From the NCBI GenBank assembly GCA_964017235.1, contig OZ024933.1, positions 3,537,962-3,601,961 of the forward strand: a stretch of DNA of 64,000 nucleotides, written 5' to 3'. Positions 33,520 to 44,419 of this stretch are shown here, one piece after another. The translations under genes were made by a program, and so were the position numbers. The notes beneath the pieces are model-generated. The model worked only from the letters and a program-made list of their open reading frames with translations. It had not been told where the DNA came from and searched no databases. Every line of letters begins with the position of its first letter. Within the stretch, counting starts at the first letter, position 1. The DNA comes from Sabellastarte sp. h YS-2021 (taxonomy: Eukaryota > Annelida > Polychaeta > Sabellida > Sabellidae).

Positions 33520-35027
33520 TCACTGCAATGATTGTCTTACCCTCATTAGCACTTTGCCTGCCAAATTCTTTTCCTTCCATTTTGTGGGTTCAAAAATGTC
33601 CAAATTCTGTAAAGGAATTCCTGCTCCCCAGAACCTATCTGTCGGGCTAGCTTCCACCAATACAGTCTTGTCAGTTTGTACGAGAAAAGCGCACAACTCT
33701 GGGTTCTGGCTGAACTTGGCGTACATGGCACTGTACATGCAGTCGCTTGCTGCATCCTTCCAAACTTTGGTGTTGAATCCATGGACAATCCCATAGCTTT
33801 GATTTTTTCCGGTGTTTCAGTCACCAGTATCTGTTGAGAGGTTGTAATATCCTTAAACTTCATCGCTTTCTTATACATGACGTACTGCTCGACACTGTTG
33901 AACTGTATGTTATTCTATCCTGTTTGAATTTGCATGGGTAGTGGTTGCTTAATGGTGATTGTTTGCTGAAGAACGCTGTAACACGGTTACCTTCAGGTGC
34001 AAACACTGTATGGGGGTGCAACTGCTTCACTGGCACTGAGCTGACATTGTGTACACCGTACAGGATCTCATGTGGCTCAGTTGGTAGGGTGTTGGACTTA
34101 TAATCCAAGGGTCATGGGTTCTATCCCCAGTGATGCCAACTGTTTCATGTGGGATAACATCCTTTGGCAAGATGTTAACCTGGTCTGTGCCTCTCTCCAC
34201 CCAGGGGAAATATGGGTACCCAGCTTTAAGGGATACTGGCTTCTGCGCCTTGGATGGCAGCAATAGGTAAGGTTACCAAGGCTAGCTATCCTTGCTGGGG
34301 TAATACTGTGTAAAGCGCTTTGAACTAATGATAGAAAAAACGCTACATAAGAGCCCAGTATTATTATACGCCTTCCTACCAAGTATTAAAATATTGACTC
34401 GGAGTCTTGGGTTGAGGTTAGGGCATACTTTCAGTGCCTTGAAGAAGATAGGCATAATAACCTTTCTCCTCTGTTGTATCTCTAGTGGGAGGCCATCGGA
34501 TATATGGATGTTTTTTGCTTTAAATCTATCTTTATTTGCCATTACTATTTTCTTGTCTTTGAAATAATGAAACATCACCAGAATGGACCTAGGTTGGCCT
34601 TTTATAGAAGGGCCTTGATAGTGAATTATATCAAAGTCTCTTGGTCCTAAACTTATCTCAGCATCTGGTACGGCCTTGCAAACTCCCTCTTCCAGTTTGT
34701 CCTGGTTACTTATTTTCAAACCATTTATTTTCATGTTGTTCCTTCTAGAGAAAGTCTCTTGCTTTAGCAGCTTTTCATGTAAGCTTTTATTTTCACTCTG
34801 CAAGCTTTCACATTTTGACATCAAATTTGACAAGTGTGTTTTTACTGTCTCCAAATTTTGTTCAATTTCAGCTATTTTTTTATTTCTTCCAATGCATAGT
34901 CAAGAGAGTTTTCAATTGTATCAAGCTTTTTTAATTGTTCATTTATAGGGTCTATCTTTTGATCCAAGATTTTAGTTATAGCTTCCAACATTTCTGCTTT
35001 TTCTACTGCACTTCTTGTGTTGGCCAT
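33520..35027 (-). pseudogene. L1-type LINE ORF1 with C-terminal NADAR domain, interrupted by a SINE
   Basis: The start ATG at 35027 opens MANTRSAVEKAEMLEAITKI, a heptad-rich coiled coil continuing (after a slip in an A-run near 34877) through HLSNLMSKCESLQSENKSLH. Next come RRNNMKINGLK, DFDIIHYQGPS, PRSILVMFHYFKDKK and LPLEIQQRRKVIMP, the RRM and C-terminal domain of L1 ORF1 (nucleic-acid-binding chaperone). After a plus-strand SINE (34063-34367) the frame resumes YGVHNVSSVPV and enters a NADAR domain (33973-33523): FFSKQSPLSNHYPCKF, VEQYVMYKKAMKF (after a frameshift), AKFSQNPEL, EASPTDRFWGAGIPL, KNLAGKVLMRVR, stop at 33522-33520. NADAR proteins include bacterial hydrolases that remove ADP-ribose from guanine in DNA and riboflavin-pathway N-glycosidases. 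At least three frameshifts plus the SINE make this copy dead; fusion in the ancestor is inferred from collinearity. Confidence 0.8.
34063..34367 (+). mobile_element. tRNA-Ile-like SINE with LINE-type 3' tail (F2 family)
   Basis: The head folds like a tRNA: D-arm GTGGCTCAGTTGGTAGGGTG, anticodon arm TTGGA-CTTATAA-TCCAA (anticodon TAT, Ile-like), T-arm GGGTTCTATCCCC. A long unrelated body follows, then a tail GTAAAGCGCTTTGAACTA..AGAAAAAACGCTACATAAGA and an ATT repeat. The tail matches the 3' end of the CR1/L2-like LINE on the minus strand at about 53215-53295. The head lacks a conventional 3' acceptor end, so it is not a tRNA gene. Confidence 0.88.
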
Positions 35028-36589
35028 TTCTATCAAGTTTATCAAAATATTTTACCAGGAAATAATATCAGTATTTAAAGTACCTGTGCTTTATCCAAAC
35101 AAATTGTTGACACTATAACTGAAAGGCTCTATCTCCATCAGGCCAGTATTGTTCACACTGAAACCACATATTATAATATCACTCCCACATGGCTGAAAGA
35201 TTATTTCTTTCCTTTCAGCATTTCAAAATATTATAGTCGCTTCTAATCAACTACAGCAAGTGCTATGTAGATTATATTATCCATATTTTGTGAATTCACT
35301 CTTAACAAAACTTTTGTAACTTCTTTACTTGCTATTTTATCCATCCACTCTTTGAAAGAAACAACACCCAAGCTGTTAGGGGGCCATATAAAAAAACCTA
35401 CTCAATAATTGACCTGTACAAGAAAACAGTACTTATCTTTTCTAACTCAATTCATGCAGATTTCATTCATGCATGAAAATATTTTTGGCATTCAGTTAAA
35501 AATTATTCATTTTGATAGCCATATCACATAAATTTGATATTTTTTCTTAATTTTATCTTAGACTATAACAACAGATTTATAAAAAACACGGGTTCTAAGA
35601 AATTATTTTGATTACTGATTTAGTTAATATCAGTTCAGTCAATATTAAGTTTATTTTGAGCACACAGTAACATTCAATATAGTATATGTTACTTACAGCC
35701 GAACAAGTTACAATTAAGAGGTATAACCAGTATGAGAAATTTGTCTAAACATGCCATCATTGGCTAAAGTTTACACACGGTTTGAACATACTGTAAGCAA
35801 AAATTTTTTTGTCATCAGACATTTAATAAAAAGATTTATAACAATTGATATCACTGGACAAAAAACACTGAAGAGTTTGTTACAATGAAAATCACTGGAT
35901 GTCACAGGCATTTTTCTATCAATCAATTTACACTACAAAAAACAGAAATAACTTAAATAAAGCTGAAAGGTATTAGCAGATACTGTTACTCCTTCACCAG
36001 CAGTACTATTTGAATATCATTTGGAAACATCAAATCATTGGTAAAATTTAAAATACCTTTCAGAATGCATATGCATTCATAAGAATTTCTTCGGTGTTAC
36101 ATTTCCATAACTTTTAGACTAAAATATCAATTACAGGTAGAAGTGATACTGAGTTCTTGACTAAATATTCACTGATTTATTTATTTCTTGCCAGCCTTTA
36201 TGAAAGCAAATATACAACTAAATAGTCATATGTTGGTTACCTGTAAAAAGGGTTGTGTTTTTATGTCTTACAGAATGATGGAGACTGACAACATTTACTA
36301 CGGTTACATAGAATGGCTGAGGACCACTTGAAGTCTGTGCTTAGCTTAAAATTTCTTTCAATATATTACAACATACAATCCTCATTTAATCAAATATTTC
36401 CCAGCTGTTACAACTTTATTAGATATGAAAATAAAACATTTTCATTCAAAACAATAAAGCTGTCTATTTTCCATTCATTTATATACAAATTGCCAGTTTA
36501 CATACAATTGCCAGTATTGAAGCTACAGAAAGATACCATTTTGTCTCTCAGAACCACATAAATGATGCATAGATTTTTAAACAGATTAG
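35028..36589. other. Non-coding stretch between two LINE ORF1 remnants
   Basis: No gene or repeat boundary recognised. It would contain the 5' UTR of the ORF1-NADAR element. Confidence 0.45.
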
Positions 36590-37763
36590 TTGCAGTACAT
36601 GTAGAGTCTTTCAAAGGAGTGATATGTCCAGAACATCTGTTGCCACTTGTTTGATATATGTAAATCTTTTTTCCCCAGATTTTTACCTCCATGTTTTCTG
36701 GTGACCATGAGTATACCATTTGATATAATTTCTCCTTTAAGAAGTCACTAAGGATACTACTACCACCCCATTCTCCATTGTCACTGTGGCCTGTTCTTGT
36801 TTGACCACTGTTGTCTATATAGTTGTATGCATACATGATGTTGTCACGTTTTAAAGTTGCTTCGGACTGTAATAAGGCCCTCAGTGCCTGGATCCCCTCT
36901 TCCTCTGTATGCATTGGATAAAATGGCATTGAAACACATTGTCATTAGATGTAATTATACATCCCAGTGTTCATCATTCACTGGGGGCCCAACAGACGTG
37001 GTATAGTCCACTTATTTTTCCATATTAACTTTTGAGTTCACAATCAGTTTATCTCTGAATAACTTGATGTTATCATCTGAGAGGTTCTCTTTGGTGGTCT
37101 GCCTCAGATCAGTTAAAATAGGAACTTGAGCAGCTCTCTTTTCTCTTACAGCTGATGGGAATTGCTCACTAACTGCAAAGGGTGTTGCTCTCAGAGATTT
37201 AATGAGGCAAAACGAGGTCACGTCCATGTTGAGTTAAAAATTTTACCAATACTGGTCTTGGCCTTCTGTTGCTCCCCTTTTTCTGGCCACTCTGTGGCAG
37301 ACATCTGTATGGACATCTCCGCCTGGATTTTTTACTGAAAACAGTAACTGCTCTGATATATTCATGGTGTGTCTAACGAAATGAATGATCTCAGAGTAGA
37401 TATCCTTATACCTTTAACTTGGGTGCAGTGTTTTCTCCTTGTAAAACACTTATGTCTAAACCAGTTTGAACTTGACGTTGTTTTAAAACGGCAAGAATTT
37501 TGTCAAGTTTTTTTCTCAACTGCTGGATTACTAGTTGTTGATCTTTGATCATCAGTGGGCTGAGGTTGAGATGGAGTAACATTTATGCAAAAGTCAGAAG
37601 GTTTAGCTTGAACATCATCATCATCAGGCTGAAGTGGATGTTCTGTTAGATGAGCTGAACTCATTTTGAATAGTTTATTTTGAAGAACAACTGGACTTAC
37701 TATGGCAGCTTGAGATATATCACTCAAACTCGTTTTCTTTCCACTAGAAACTGTTGTTCCCAA
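36590..37763 (-). pseudogene. L1-type LINE ORF1 with C-terminal IMPACT/YigZ-like domain
   Basis: Frame pieces in order on the minus strand: MGTTVSSGKKTSLSDISQ and a linker ending VEKKLDKILAVLKQRQ (37763-37490); SEIIHFVRHTMNIS and DVCHRVAR (37400-37290); SNRRPRPVLVKFLTQ (37260); SLRATPFAVSEQFPSAVREK and LSDDNIKLFRDKLIVNSK (37200-37030), together the RRM/C-terminal core of an L1 ORF1; GPPVNDEHWD (36990). Then MPFYPMHTEEEGIQALRALL, DNIMYAYNYIDNSGQTRTGH, SDNGEWGGSSILSDFL (36929-36750) and, in a shifted frame, ILMVTRKHGGKNLGKKDLHI (36717-36658). D.GE..G and R..GG..LG are hallmarks of the IMPACT N-terminal/YigZ (UPF0029) fold, known from translation-related proteins. Several frameshifts; no adjacent ORF2. 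The IMPACT call rests on motifs, not on a search. Confidence 0.65.
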
Positions 37764-37884
37764 TAATGTTCTGATACTGAATTTCTATTATGTTTTGGAA
37801 AACAAAACAAAAAAAAAACACATGTACTTTCAGTAATTAAAGTGCCTGTCACAATGGATAACAGGCTAGTGGTCTTTTATAATT

Positions 37885-38015
37885 AATATCAAAGGCTCCC
37901 ACAATGTGACTACAAGAACAAGGTAATTTATGTCAAAAGTTCCCCAAAGTGTAAACAAGAACAACGTAATTAATGTCAAAGGCTTCTACACAGTATCAAC
38001 AGGTACAATCATGTG
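37885..38015 (+). repeat. Three-unit degenerate tandem repeat, about 44 bp
   Basis: TCAAAGGCT/TCAAAAGTT unit starts at 37889, 37933 and 37976 share ACAAGAACAA(G/C)GTAATT(T/A)ATG. Short and non-coding. Confidence 0.7.
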
Positions 38016-38384
38016 TCTTTAATTTAGTTCATCAATATTGAAACATGTCCTTCATATGAACTTCCAGATTTTTCTCTTATGATTTCTCAAAAGTCACATT
38101 TTTTTGTACAAAAGTTTACACACCATAATGATCCTGGTATATTCCAGTTTATAGCAACATCATTAATTCTGCCTATCAGTGCCGTTATCAATGAAATTTT
38201 TTACATTATTTTTCTTGCATACAAACCCCTGTATACTCTTGCACATACATATTGAAATATATAAATTTACTATCTATAAATTTACCATAAAGAAGTCCAG
38301 TCTGGGTGGTTGAAATTATTTTTCGGAAAACTTAATATGCAATTATGCGAGATCCTTACTTATACAAGACATTTGCGAGTAAAA

Positions 38385-38800
38385 TATGGCGACAATTATT
38401 TAGGTTGTCTCTGTGTTTATCTTCTTTTGCAATGCAGCAACAAATAGCTGTCTCATAATTATAGCTATAGAACCTGTTCTATAGCTGTCATTTAAAGCAC
38501 CAAGTATAATATCTTGACTTACTCCAAAAATTTGGTCAAATTCATCTGAAGGGCTATCTATTTATACTGTTTATTTTCCATTTTGACAAGTGCTTCATTA
38601 ATTTTTTTTTAGTTTTTTGCTCATATAATAAAGCAGCCTCAGTATTTTGCAAACAGTTTATTTTTATCAGTCACACTATGTTTTGTCATGTCTTTAGTGA
38701 AGCTATATGTATCAGAGGAAAGCTTCTCATAGAAATTCTCAACTTGATTTAGTGTATCTTTTTGAGATGTTAAAAGGTTATATTTTATAGTAATATTTTC
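38385..38800 (-). pseudogene. Broken coding remnant with helical C-terminal block (possibly BEN-like)
   Basis: Three collinear minus frames read LNQVENFYEKLSSDTYSF..KHSVTDKNKLFAKY (38755-38645), EAALLYEQKTKKKLMKHLS (38640-38580) and SPSDEFDQIFGVSQDIILGA with RTGSIAIIMRQLFVAAL (38550-38420), ending in TAA. The last block has the shape of a BEN domain (F.VS..I...A....G..AI..MR.LF) but this is an impression only. Two frameshifts. It could be a host exon remnant or part of a transposon protein. Confidence 0.3.
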
Positions 38801-39124
38801 TAATTTCGAATTTCTTATTGTTTATCAATATAATCTTTTTAACAAATTCATATAAGCATTTTATTGGCTTTTCTCAAAAAGCACTTATTTCATTATTTTG
38901 TTAATTATGCAGACACGTTGCAACATGTATCCTATATGAATAATTCATAATGCATCAGGAAAAATTGAGAATTAACAATCAACTTATGTAAGTTTAACTG
39001 AGTCCTGTGAGAATCTACCGTTAAAGCTACTAAATGTGAAAAAAATGAAATATGATCCTGTATTAGTATTACACCTGTATCACAGTGACATAATATATAA
39101 GTGTTTCATCTAAATAAAATATTC

Positions 39125-39310
39125 ATTTCAATCATATTTCACCTGTTGTATTCACCTTTATTTCAACTGTTTGCGTCAACCAGAATTCATCAGATTGATC
39201 AAACAAAAATGGTTGTGAAATTTATACACATTTAAACCTTTACTTCCAACTTGCAACTAGATTTCAACTGTTGTATCCAACCTGATTTCACCTGTTGTTG
39301 GTTTTCAGTG
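39125..39310 (+). repeat. Degenerate minisatellite of TTTCA(A/C)CTGTTG units
   Basis: ATTTCACCTGTTGTATTCACC, ATTTCAACTGTTTGCGTCAAC, ATTTCAACTGTTGTATCCAA and ATTTCACCTGTTGTTGG recur irregularly. Non-coding. A loosely similar TCAACC/GGATCCAAC pattern occurs at 50610-50710. Confidence 0.5.
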
Positions 39311-40140
39311 TCAACTCGACAATTTCATGGAACTATTTGAAAGGTTTGAATCTTGAATCTGAAAAGAAACATAAAACTGACTACTTCTGAAAACCTTTTG
39401 CTTCATAACCATGTGATTAACAATGACATGCACTGATGTCTTTGCAATAGCTGAAGCATGGTTTTCAAAGGATAATAACTCATCAATATTAATGCATTGG
39501 CTTCCAAAGCATGCAGTCCTCTTAATATTTGGAAAGTGTATTATTGCAAATAAAAAGTCAGGAAGAGGCGTAGGCTCGCTGTTCAAAGTAGCTGTGTGAC
39601 ATTTAAGCATATAGACTGTCTTTGTAACTGAGATCAGCATCACATAATTTCTTGTTGATCTACAAACTCCACCACTGAGCAATTAGTTTGTTGATAGAAT
39701 TGCAACATTTACCATAAATGGCAATGCACTTAACACAGCATTTTAGTGACTGATAATTTTCATGGAGGTTTTTACAAATACTGGATATCAGTGAGATTTG
39801 TCATACATATAGATCAACCAACTAATTTAGGTGGCCATGTTTTGAATTTTCTTATAACTAACATGGGAGTTCATCACAGTTTTTTTTACTGGTATGAATG
39901 ATGCTACTTGATCTAATTATTTAATGAATATCTTTAACATAAAAACAAGTCTTCATCAGTTACAAAGACTGTCATAAGTGGTGTATGGGCATCACGACTG
40001 TCAGTCCCCCCACCCCAGGGAGGATGGTCGGAGCAGTGTGCTGGTAACATAAGTACTGGCTTCACCTGTTTCATAATATTCCCTAGTTCTAGTGACCTCT
40101 GTATCTTGGCAACCACAGGACAGCCAAAGGTATGTGGCCT
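39311..40140 (-). other. Two unassigned minus-strand reading frames (39682-39311 and 40116-39934)
   Basis: The 123-codon frame (MLSGGVCRSTRNYVMLISVT..) has mixed polar/hydrophobic composition and reads like part of a real protein; it ends at 39311 and its upstream context has no obvious acceptor. The 60-codon frame contains VAKIQRSLELGNIMKQVKPV and LPAHCSDHPPWGGG. I do not recognise either family. They may be debris of the same unknown element. No functional claim is made. Confidence 0.25.
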
Positions 40141-40524
40141 AACATTGTATGCCTTCCTAGAAATGTGACCAGTGTCACTTTCAAAAATGATCTTTAACTG
40201 AACAGATGTGTGATTTGAAATGATGGTAATGCAAATGCAATTTATACAACTTTTTAACTTTTTCTTTGATTTTATGTTTTTATGTTTTTAGTGGTTCTTA
40301 ACTGATGGACGGTCATTTAGTTATATGTTATATTCTCACATATACAACCACTGTGATATTGCTGACTGATAGTATATGGAACTGTTGTGGAGTTCTGCTA
40401 CCTATTGATTAGTCTTCTTTGACAACCCCAGGCTTGTTTCAACTTGTGTAACAGGGATGGTCTAACCTTGTCATTTTATTTATTTATTTTGTCATCCGTT
40501 TATGCTTGCTGACACAAGTGGAGA

Positions 40525-41818
40525 TTGTTTGAGAAGAGGGCGGAGACCCAGCCTTGTAGTTTATTTTCAGTAAAAATGACAAAACCAAAGACCAAAAATA
40601 AGAACCATTGTTCAAAATGCCACTCAAAGCATTACCCTCCAACGGGTAAAAAATGTCAGAATGTTATGGACAAAGTAAAAAATGATCCAAGTACCAGTGT
40701 GCTTCCAGTGACGTCATCTAACAGTGACAGTGATGTTCGGGAGTCAGGGGTGGGGGCTTTCAATGTTGATATGGGTGGTACGAAGAAGGTCACACGGCAG
40801 AAGGACTGCTTTGTTAAGAGGGTTTCGACCCCAGGTCATTCTAGACCCAGTGATCAGGCCGACAACTCAGAAACCTCTGAGGATGAGCACCCATCTGGTG
40901 GTTTGCAGGCCCTCATCCTGAAGGAACTCCAGCGAGTGAACAACAGGCTCGATGACGTGGAAGCAAGAGTTCAAGTTCACAGACATCACACAGGGAGCGA
41001 AAAAGACTGTCAAAAGTAAATTGAAGTATTTGTTAAAAAATGAAAGTCAAAGTAAAAAGAGTAAAAAGAGTAAACAACTTTCTGAGTCCTCATCAGATGA
41101 GGAACTTCTCCCACCATTATCTGTATTGAGAACCTCCCGTCAAATTCAGAACCAAGTTGACGCTAGAATTTCAGAAATTGAGTCACATTCAAAAGTTGAA
41201 GGTAATGATGGTACAAAATTAAAGTCAAAAAGGGGGGGGGGAGGGGTAGATGTCTTGGTATCAAAAAAGGTGGCTTGGCCACATGATAACGTCCTGGGGG
41301 GGGTTACAAGACAGAGGGTCACATATGACCAACTGTCTTTGACGCAGTTTGTCCAAGGTTTCACCAGAAACATACTAGATGAATCTGATAATAAAGTCAG
41401 GGAGCAAATGTTGTGGTATATGAATGATCTGATGGAAGATGCCACAGACTTTTCGTGGGCGAGTGCCAAGGCTGCCCATGCTGTGCTCCTCTGTGAAATG
41501 GAGAGGGGGACAGTATGTTGGTCGGACACGAATCGTATTGACCGTATCAGAAGGGCACATGCCCAGAAACACAGTCATTTTACAAAACAAAATTGGGCTA
41601 AAAAAGAGCAAGAAACCAAAAAACCATGGTTTTGTAAGTTGCATCAGATAGGTCAGTGTCAATTTCAAAAAGACCATGAATATGGTGGAAAAACTCACAA
41701 GCACATCTGTTCCTTCTGTCTGAGTCAGGGTCGAATTTCAGGTCATCCTGAGAAAGAATGTCAAAATTCAAAACGTCAAAATTCAAAAAACGTATCTGGG
41801 GCTGCTCAGAATCATTAA
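40525..41818 (+). pseudogene. DIRS-like retrotransposon gag
   Basis: Two overlapping frames (40525-41019 and 40952-41818) form one gag. The N-terminus has MTKPKTKNKNHCSKCHSKHY then PPTGKKC, a Cys/His knuckle seen in DIRS-type gags, followed by an acidic linker and RVNNRLDDVEARV. The second frame gives KSKKSKQLSESSSDEELLPP, LSVLRTSRQIQNQVDARISE, a G-run insertion, KVAWPHDNVLGGVTRQRVTY, DQLSLTQFVQGFTRNILDES, AHAVLLCEMERGTVCW and a terminal Cys/His cluster (WFCKLHQIGQCQF..HICSFC..GHPEKEC). It packages the element RNA. A frame change at about 40950-41020 and G-run slippage at 41230-41300 suggest decay. Confidence 0.8.
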
Positions 41819-42734
41819 AGGGGTTGGGCAGCAAAAATAGTGTCAGTCAGACGGTGGTTGATAATGTCAGTGATATGCAGTGTTTTACACATTTTGACAC
41901 AATGCGTCAGCAGGATTCTAGTGCTAGTATATGTTTAGCTAGTGATAGTAGCGCTGTTGTTGGTTGTGAGAATGAAAAAACCTATTCTGGTGATTGCAGT
42001 AGCATTAATACTCGCTACTTTTATAGTACTGCTGTGGACAAAAAACGTATACAAGGTCTTTTAGCACATGGAAAAAAGGCCACTGTTGTGGCCAAACAAT
42101 TTGTAAAACCCATGAAAGTTAACACAAGGGTTTTTGTCCCTAGGCTTGAACCCAGGTCTTTGAACACAAACCCTAGTGTACATTGTGGTCAGCACCGGGA
42201 TAGTGTGAAAGGGGTTGCTGATTGTGACACTTTTCAAAGTAGTGTGAACCCTCCAAGTCTTGTTGTTGGTCAAGACAATGAAAACCATGTCCCCATTGTT
42301 AGTGCTGAAGTGGAAAGTCGCACCTCTGATCAAGACAATGGGGGTGGTAATAATGACTTTGTCATGGACACGACTTATACAATGATCTCGAAGTGTCATT
42401 AGGTGATAAAAGTGGCAATCAACAGGTATTGAGTGTTGAAACAAATAACAATGGAAAGCTTGGCGTGTGCACTAAGGTTAATGATCATACTGATTGTCAG
42501 AAAACTTTGTTGCCAGCTAATGTTTTTAGTGCACATCAAGGTGTTGACACATCTGACAATATGATTGATAATGTGTTGTTGTATGATATTAACATGGGTT
42601 CCTGTGATGATAACTTTGTATTGTCAAATGCTATGTTGCTCAAAGACGGCTGGAAAAGGCATGTGCCTTATTTAGAGAAAAACTGTAGTGATTTTAGTCT
42701 TTGGAGAAGTTAAACTGATTACACATTTGGTTTT
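41819..42734 (+). pseudogene. DIRS-like element, region between gag and RT
   Basis: Two long, low-identity frames (41758-42402 and 42393-42713) rich in Asp, Asn and Ser (SQTVVDNVSDMQCF; NDHTDCQKTLLPANVFS; KDGWKRHVPYLEKNC) fill the space between gag and RT. No domain is recognised. It is probably a gag-pol linker or unstructured N-terminal extension of the polyprotein; the DGWKRHVPYLEKN block just before the RT may belong to the polymerase. Confidence 0.55.
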
Positions 42735-44373
42735 GTGCCACTCACTAATCTGATCGTTCCAAAGAATCCAGGTCATATTGGTGACAAGGTCGATGACCCC
42801 ATTGCACAACATTTGAGAATCAAGCCCACTTGTATTCCCAATTTCCTGGGTGAACGAATTCCCATAAAGTCGCAATTGAATGTTTCTGAATGGAAAAAAG
42901 TTTTCAAAAATTACTGGGACCAACAGCTTATTCATTTAGTGGAATTCGGATTTCCTTTGGACTTTAATAGAAATTCTGTTCTGAGTCATGATGGCAAAAA
43001 TCATTCATCAGCTGTTGACTTTCCATCGGATGTTCAGGTTTATTTGAATGAAGAGATTGAACATGGAGCAATCATGGGCCCTTATGACGTAAACCCCATC
43101 CCAAATTCCCATGTTTCACCTTTTATGACTAGGGAAAAGCCGAATGCTTCTAATCGTTGTGTCATCATTGACCTTTCTTGGCCAAAAAATGCCTCAGTCA
43201 ACGCAGGGGTTGACAAAAATTCTTATTGGGCTCAGAATTTTCGCTTACGTTTCCTACAATAGATGACATCACAAGGGAATTAGTCAAAATTGGCCCTGGG
43301 TGTCATATATACAAGATGTCATATATACAAAATTGACCCTGGGGATTATGACCTGCTAGGCTTACATTGGGATGCTGCATTCTTTGATACCTGTCTGCAT
43401 TTGGCAGCAGACATCTAAGCCAAAATTTCAGCGCGTCAGCGATGCCGTACATTACGCGTTACGTTGCCATGGTTACTGCGTCATCAACTATATTGATGAT
43501 TTTGTTGGTTACGGCACGCCGGACGTCGCGCGACGCTCGTACGACTGTTTGCGTAGCGTCATTGAACGTCTAGGTTTGACCATAAGCCAGAAGAAACTAG
43601 TGGCTCCCACAACCTCAGCAGTATGTCTTGGTGTTCTCATTGATACCATCAAAGGCACCGTCGCTATTCCTGAAGAAAAGATGTGTCAGATAAAGCAAAC
43701 CGTCAATGAATGGCAAAGCAAGACAACTTGCTCGAAGCGTCAACTTCAGTCACTTTTGGATCAGCTCTTGTATATTCATAAATGTGTGCGTCCGTCTAGA
43801 ACCTTCTTGAATAGAATGCTGGACCTGTCGCATCAAAATTATGACGCAAGTACCATAAAACTCACTCAGGCTTTTAGACGCGATTTGAGGTGGTTCAGTA
43901 GATTTTTAGACAAATACAATGGAGTTTCAATGTACAACCACAGAAAAATTGATCACGTCATTGAACTTGACGCTTGTCTTGACGGTCTAGAAGGCGTATG
44001 GAAGACTTATGTATACCACCTCCCAATTCCTCGTCATTACTTAGGCCTCACTATAGTTCACCTAAAAATGGTCAATATTATGGTAGCATTGAAAATTTTC
44101 GGCCCGTTTTGGGCTACAAAGAAAGTGTTGGTCAAGTGTGACAACCAGGCTGTGGTTGCAGTACTCACACATAGTAAGACAAGAGACCCTTTTCTGGCTG
44201 CCTGTGCCAGGAATGTCTGGCTTCTGGCTGCCTTGTATGACCTTGAACTCAGGTACATTCATATCAAGGGAAATATAATATGGTTGCTGATTTATTGTCT
44301 AGGTGGGTCCCCACTACAGAAAACATACTTAAGCTTCAGTCACACATTCCAGATCATCTATGGATTGATTTGA
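42735..44373 (+). pseudogene. DIRS-like reverse transcriptase and RNase H
   Basis: The RT fingers read LGERIPIKSQLNVSEWK, VQVYLNEEIEHGAIMGPY, HVSPFMTREKPNASNRCVII, DLSWPKNASVNAGV (42735-43262). After a break the frame gives DPGDYDLLGLHWD then VINYIDDFVGYGTPDVARRS (motif C, 43475-43540). The expected motif A (DVSRAFRH-type) is missing: at 43302-43330 a 13-bp direct duplication GTCATATATACAA sits in its place. RNase H follows (HVIELDACLDGLEGVWKTYV; IVHLKMVNIMVALKIFGPFW; LVKCDNQAVVAVLTHSKTRD; LRYIHIKGNI, about 43950-44290) with its first acidic residue in LDACLDG. Frame breaks and the motif A lesion inactivate it. Confidence 0.9.
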
Positions 44374-44419
44374 AAAATGATGTTTTGGAACTGGATAATG
44401 ATATTTAAGTTATACTCAG

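Noticed and set aside
34063..34140. tRNA-Ile(TAT) gene
   Set aside because: The cloverleaf-like head has no proper acceptor stem and continues into a SINE body and LINE-type tail.
41146..42444. Long minus-strand frames of 127 codons (41529-41146, 42444-42061) and others over the DIRS-like element
   Set aside because: Antisense shadows of gag and linker frames, without family motifs.
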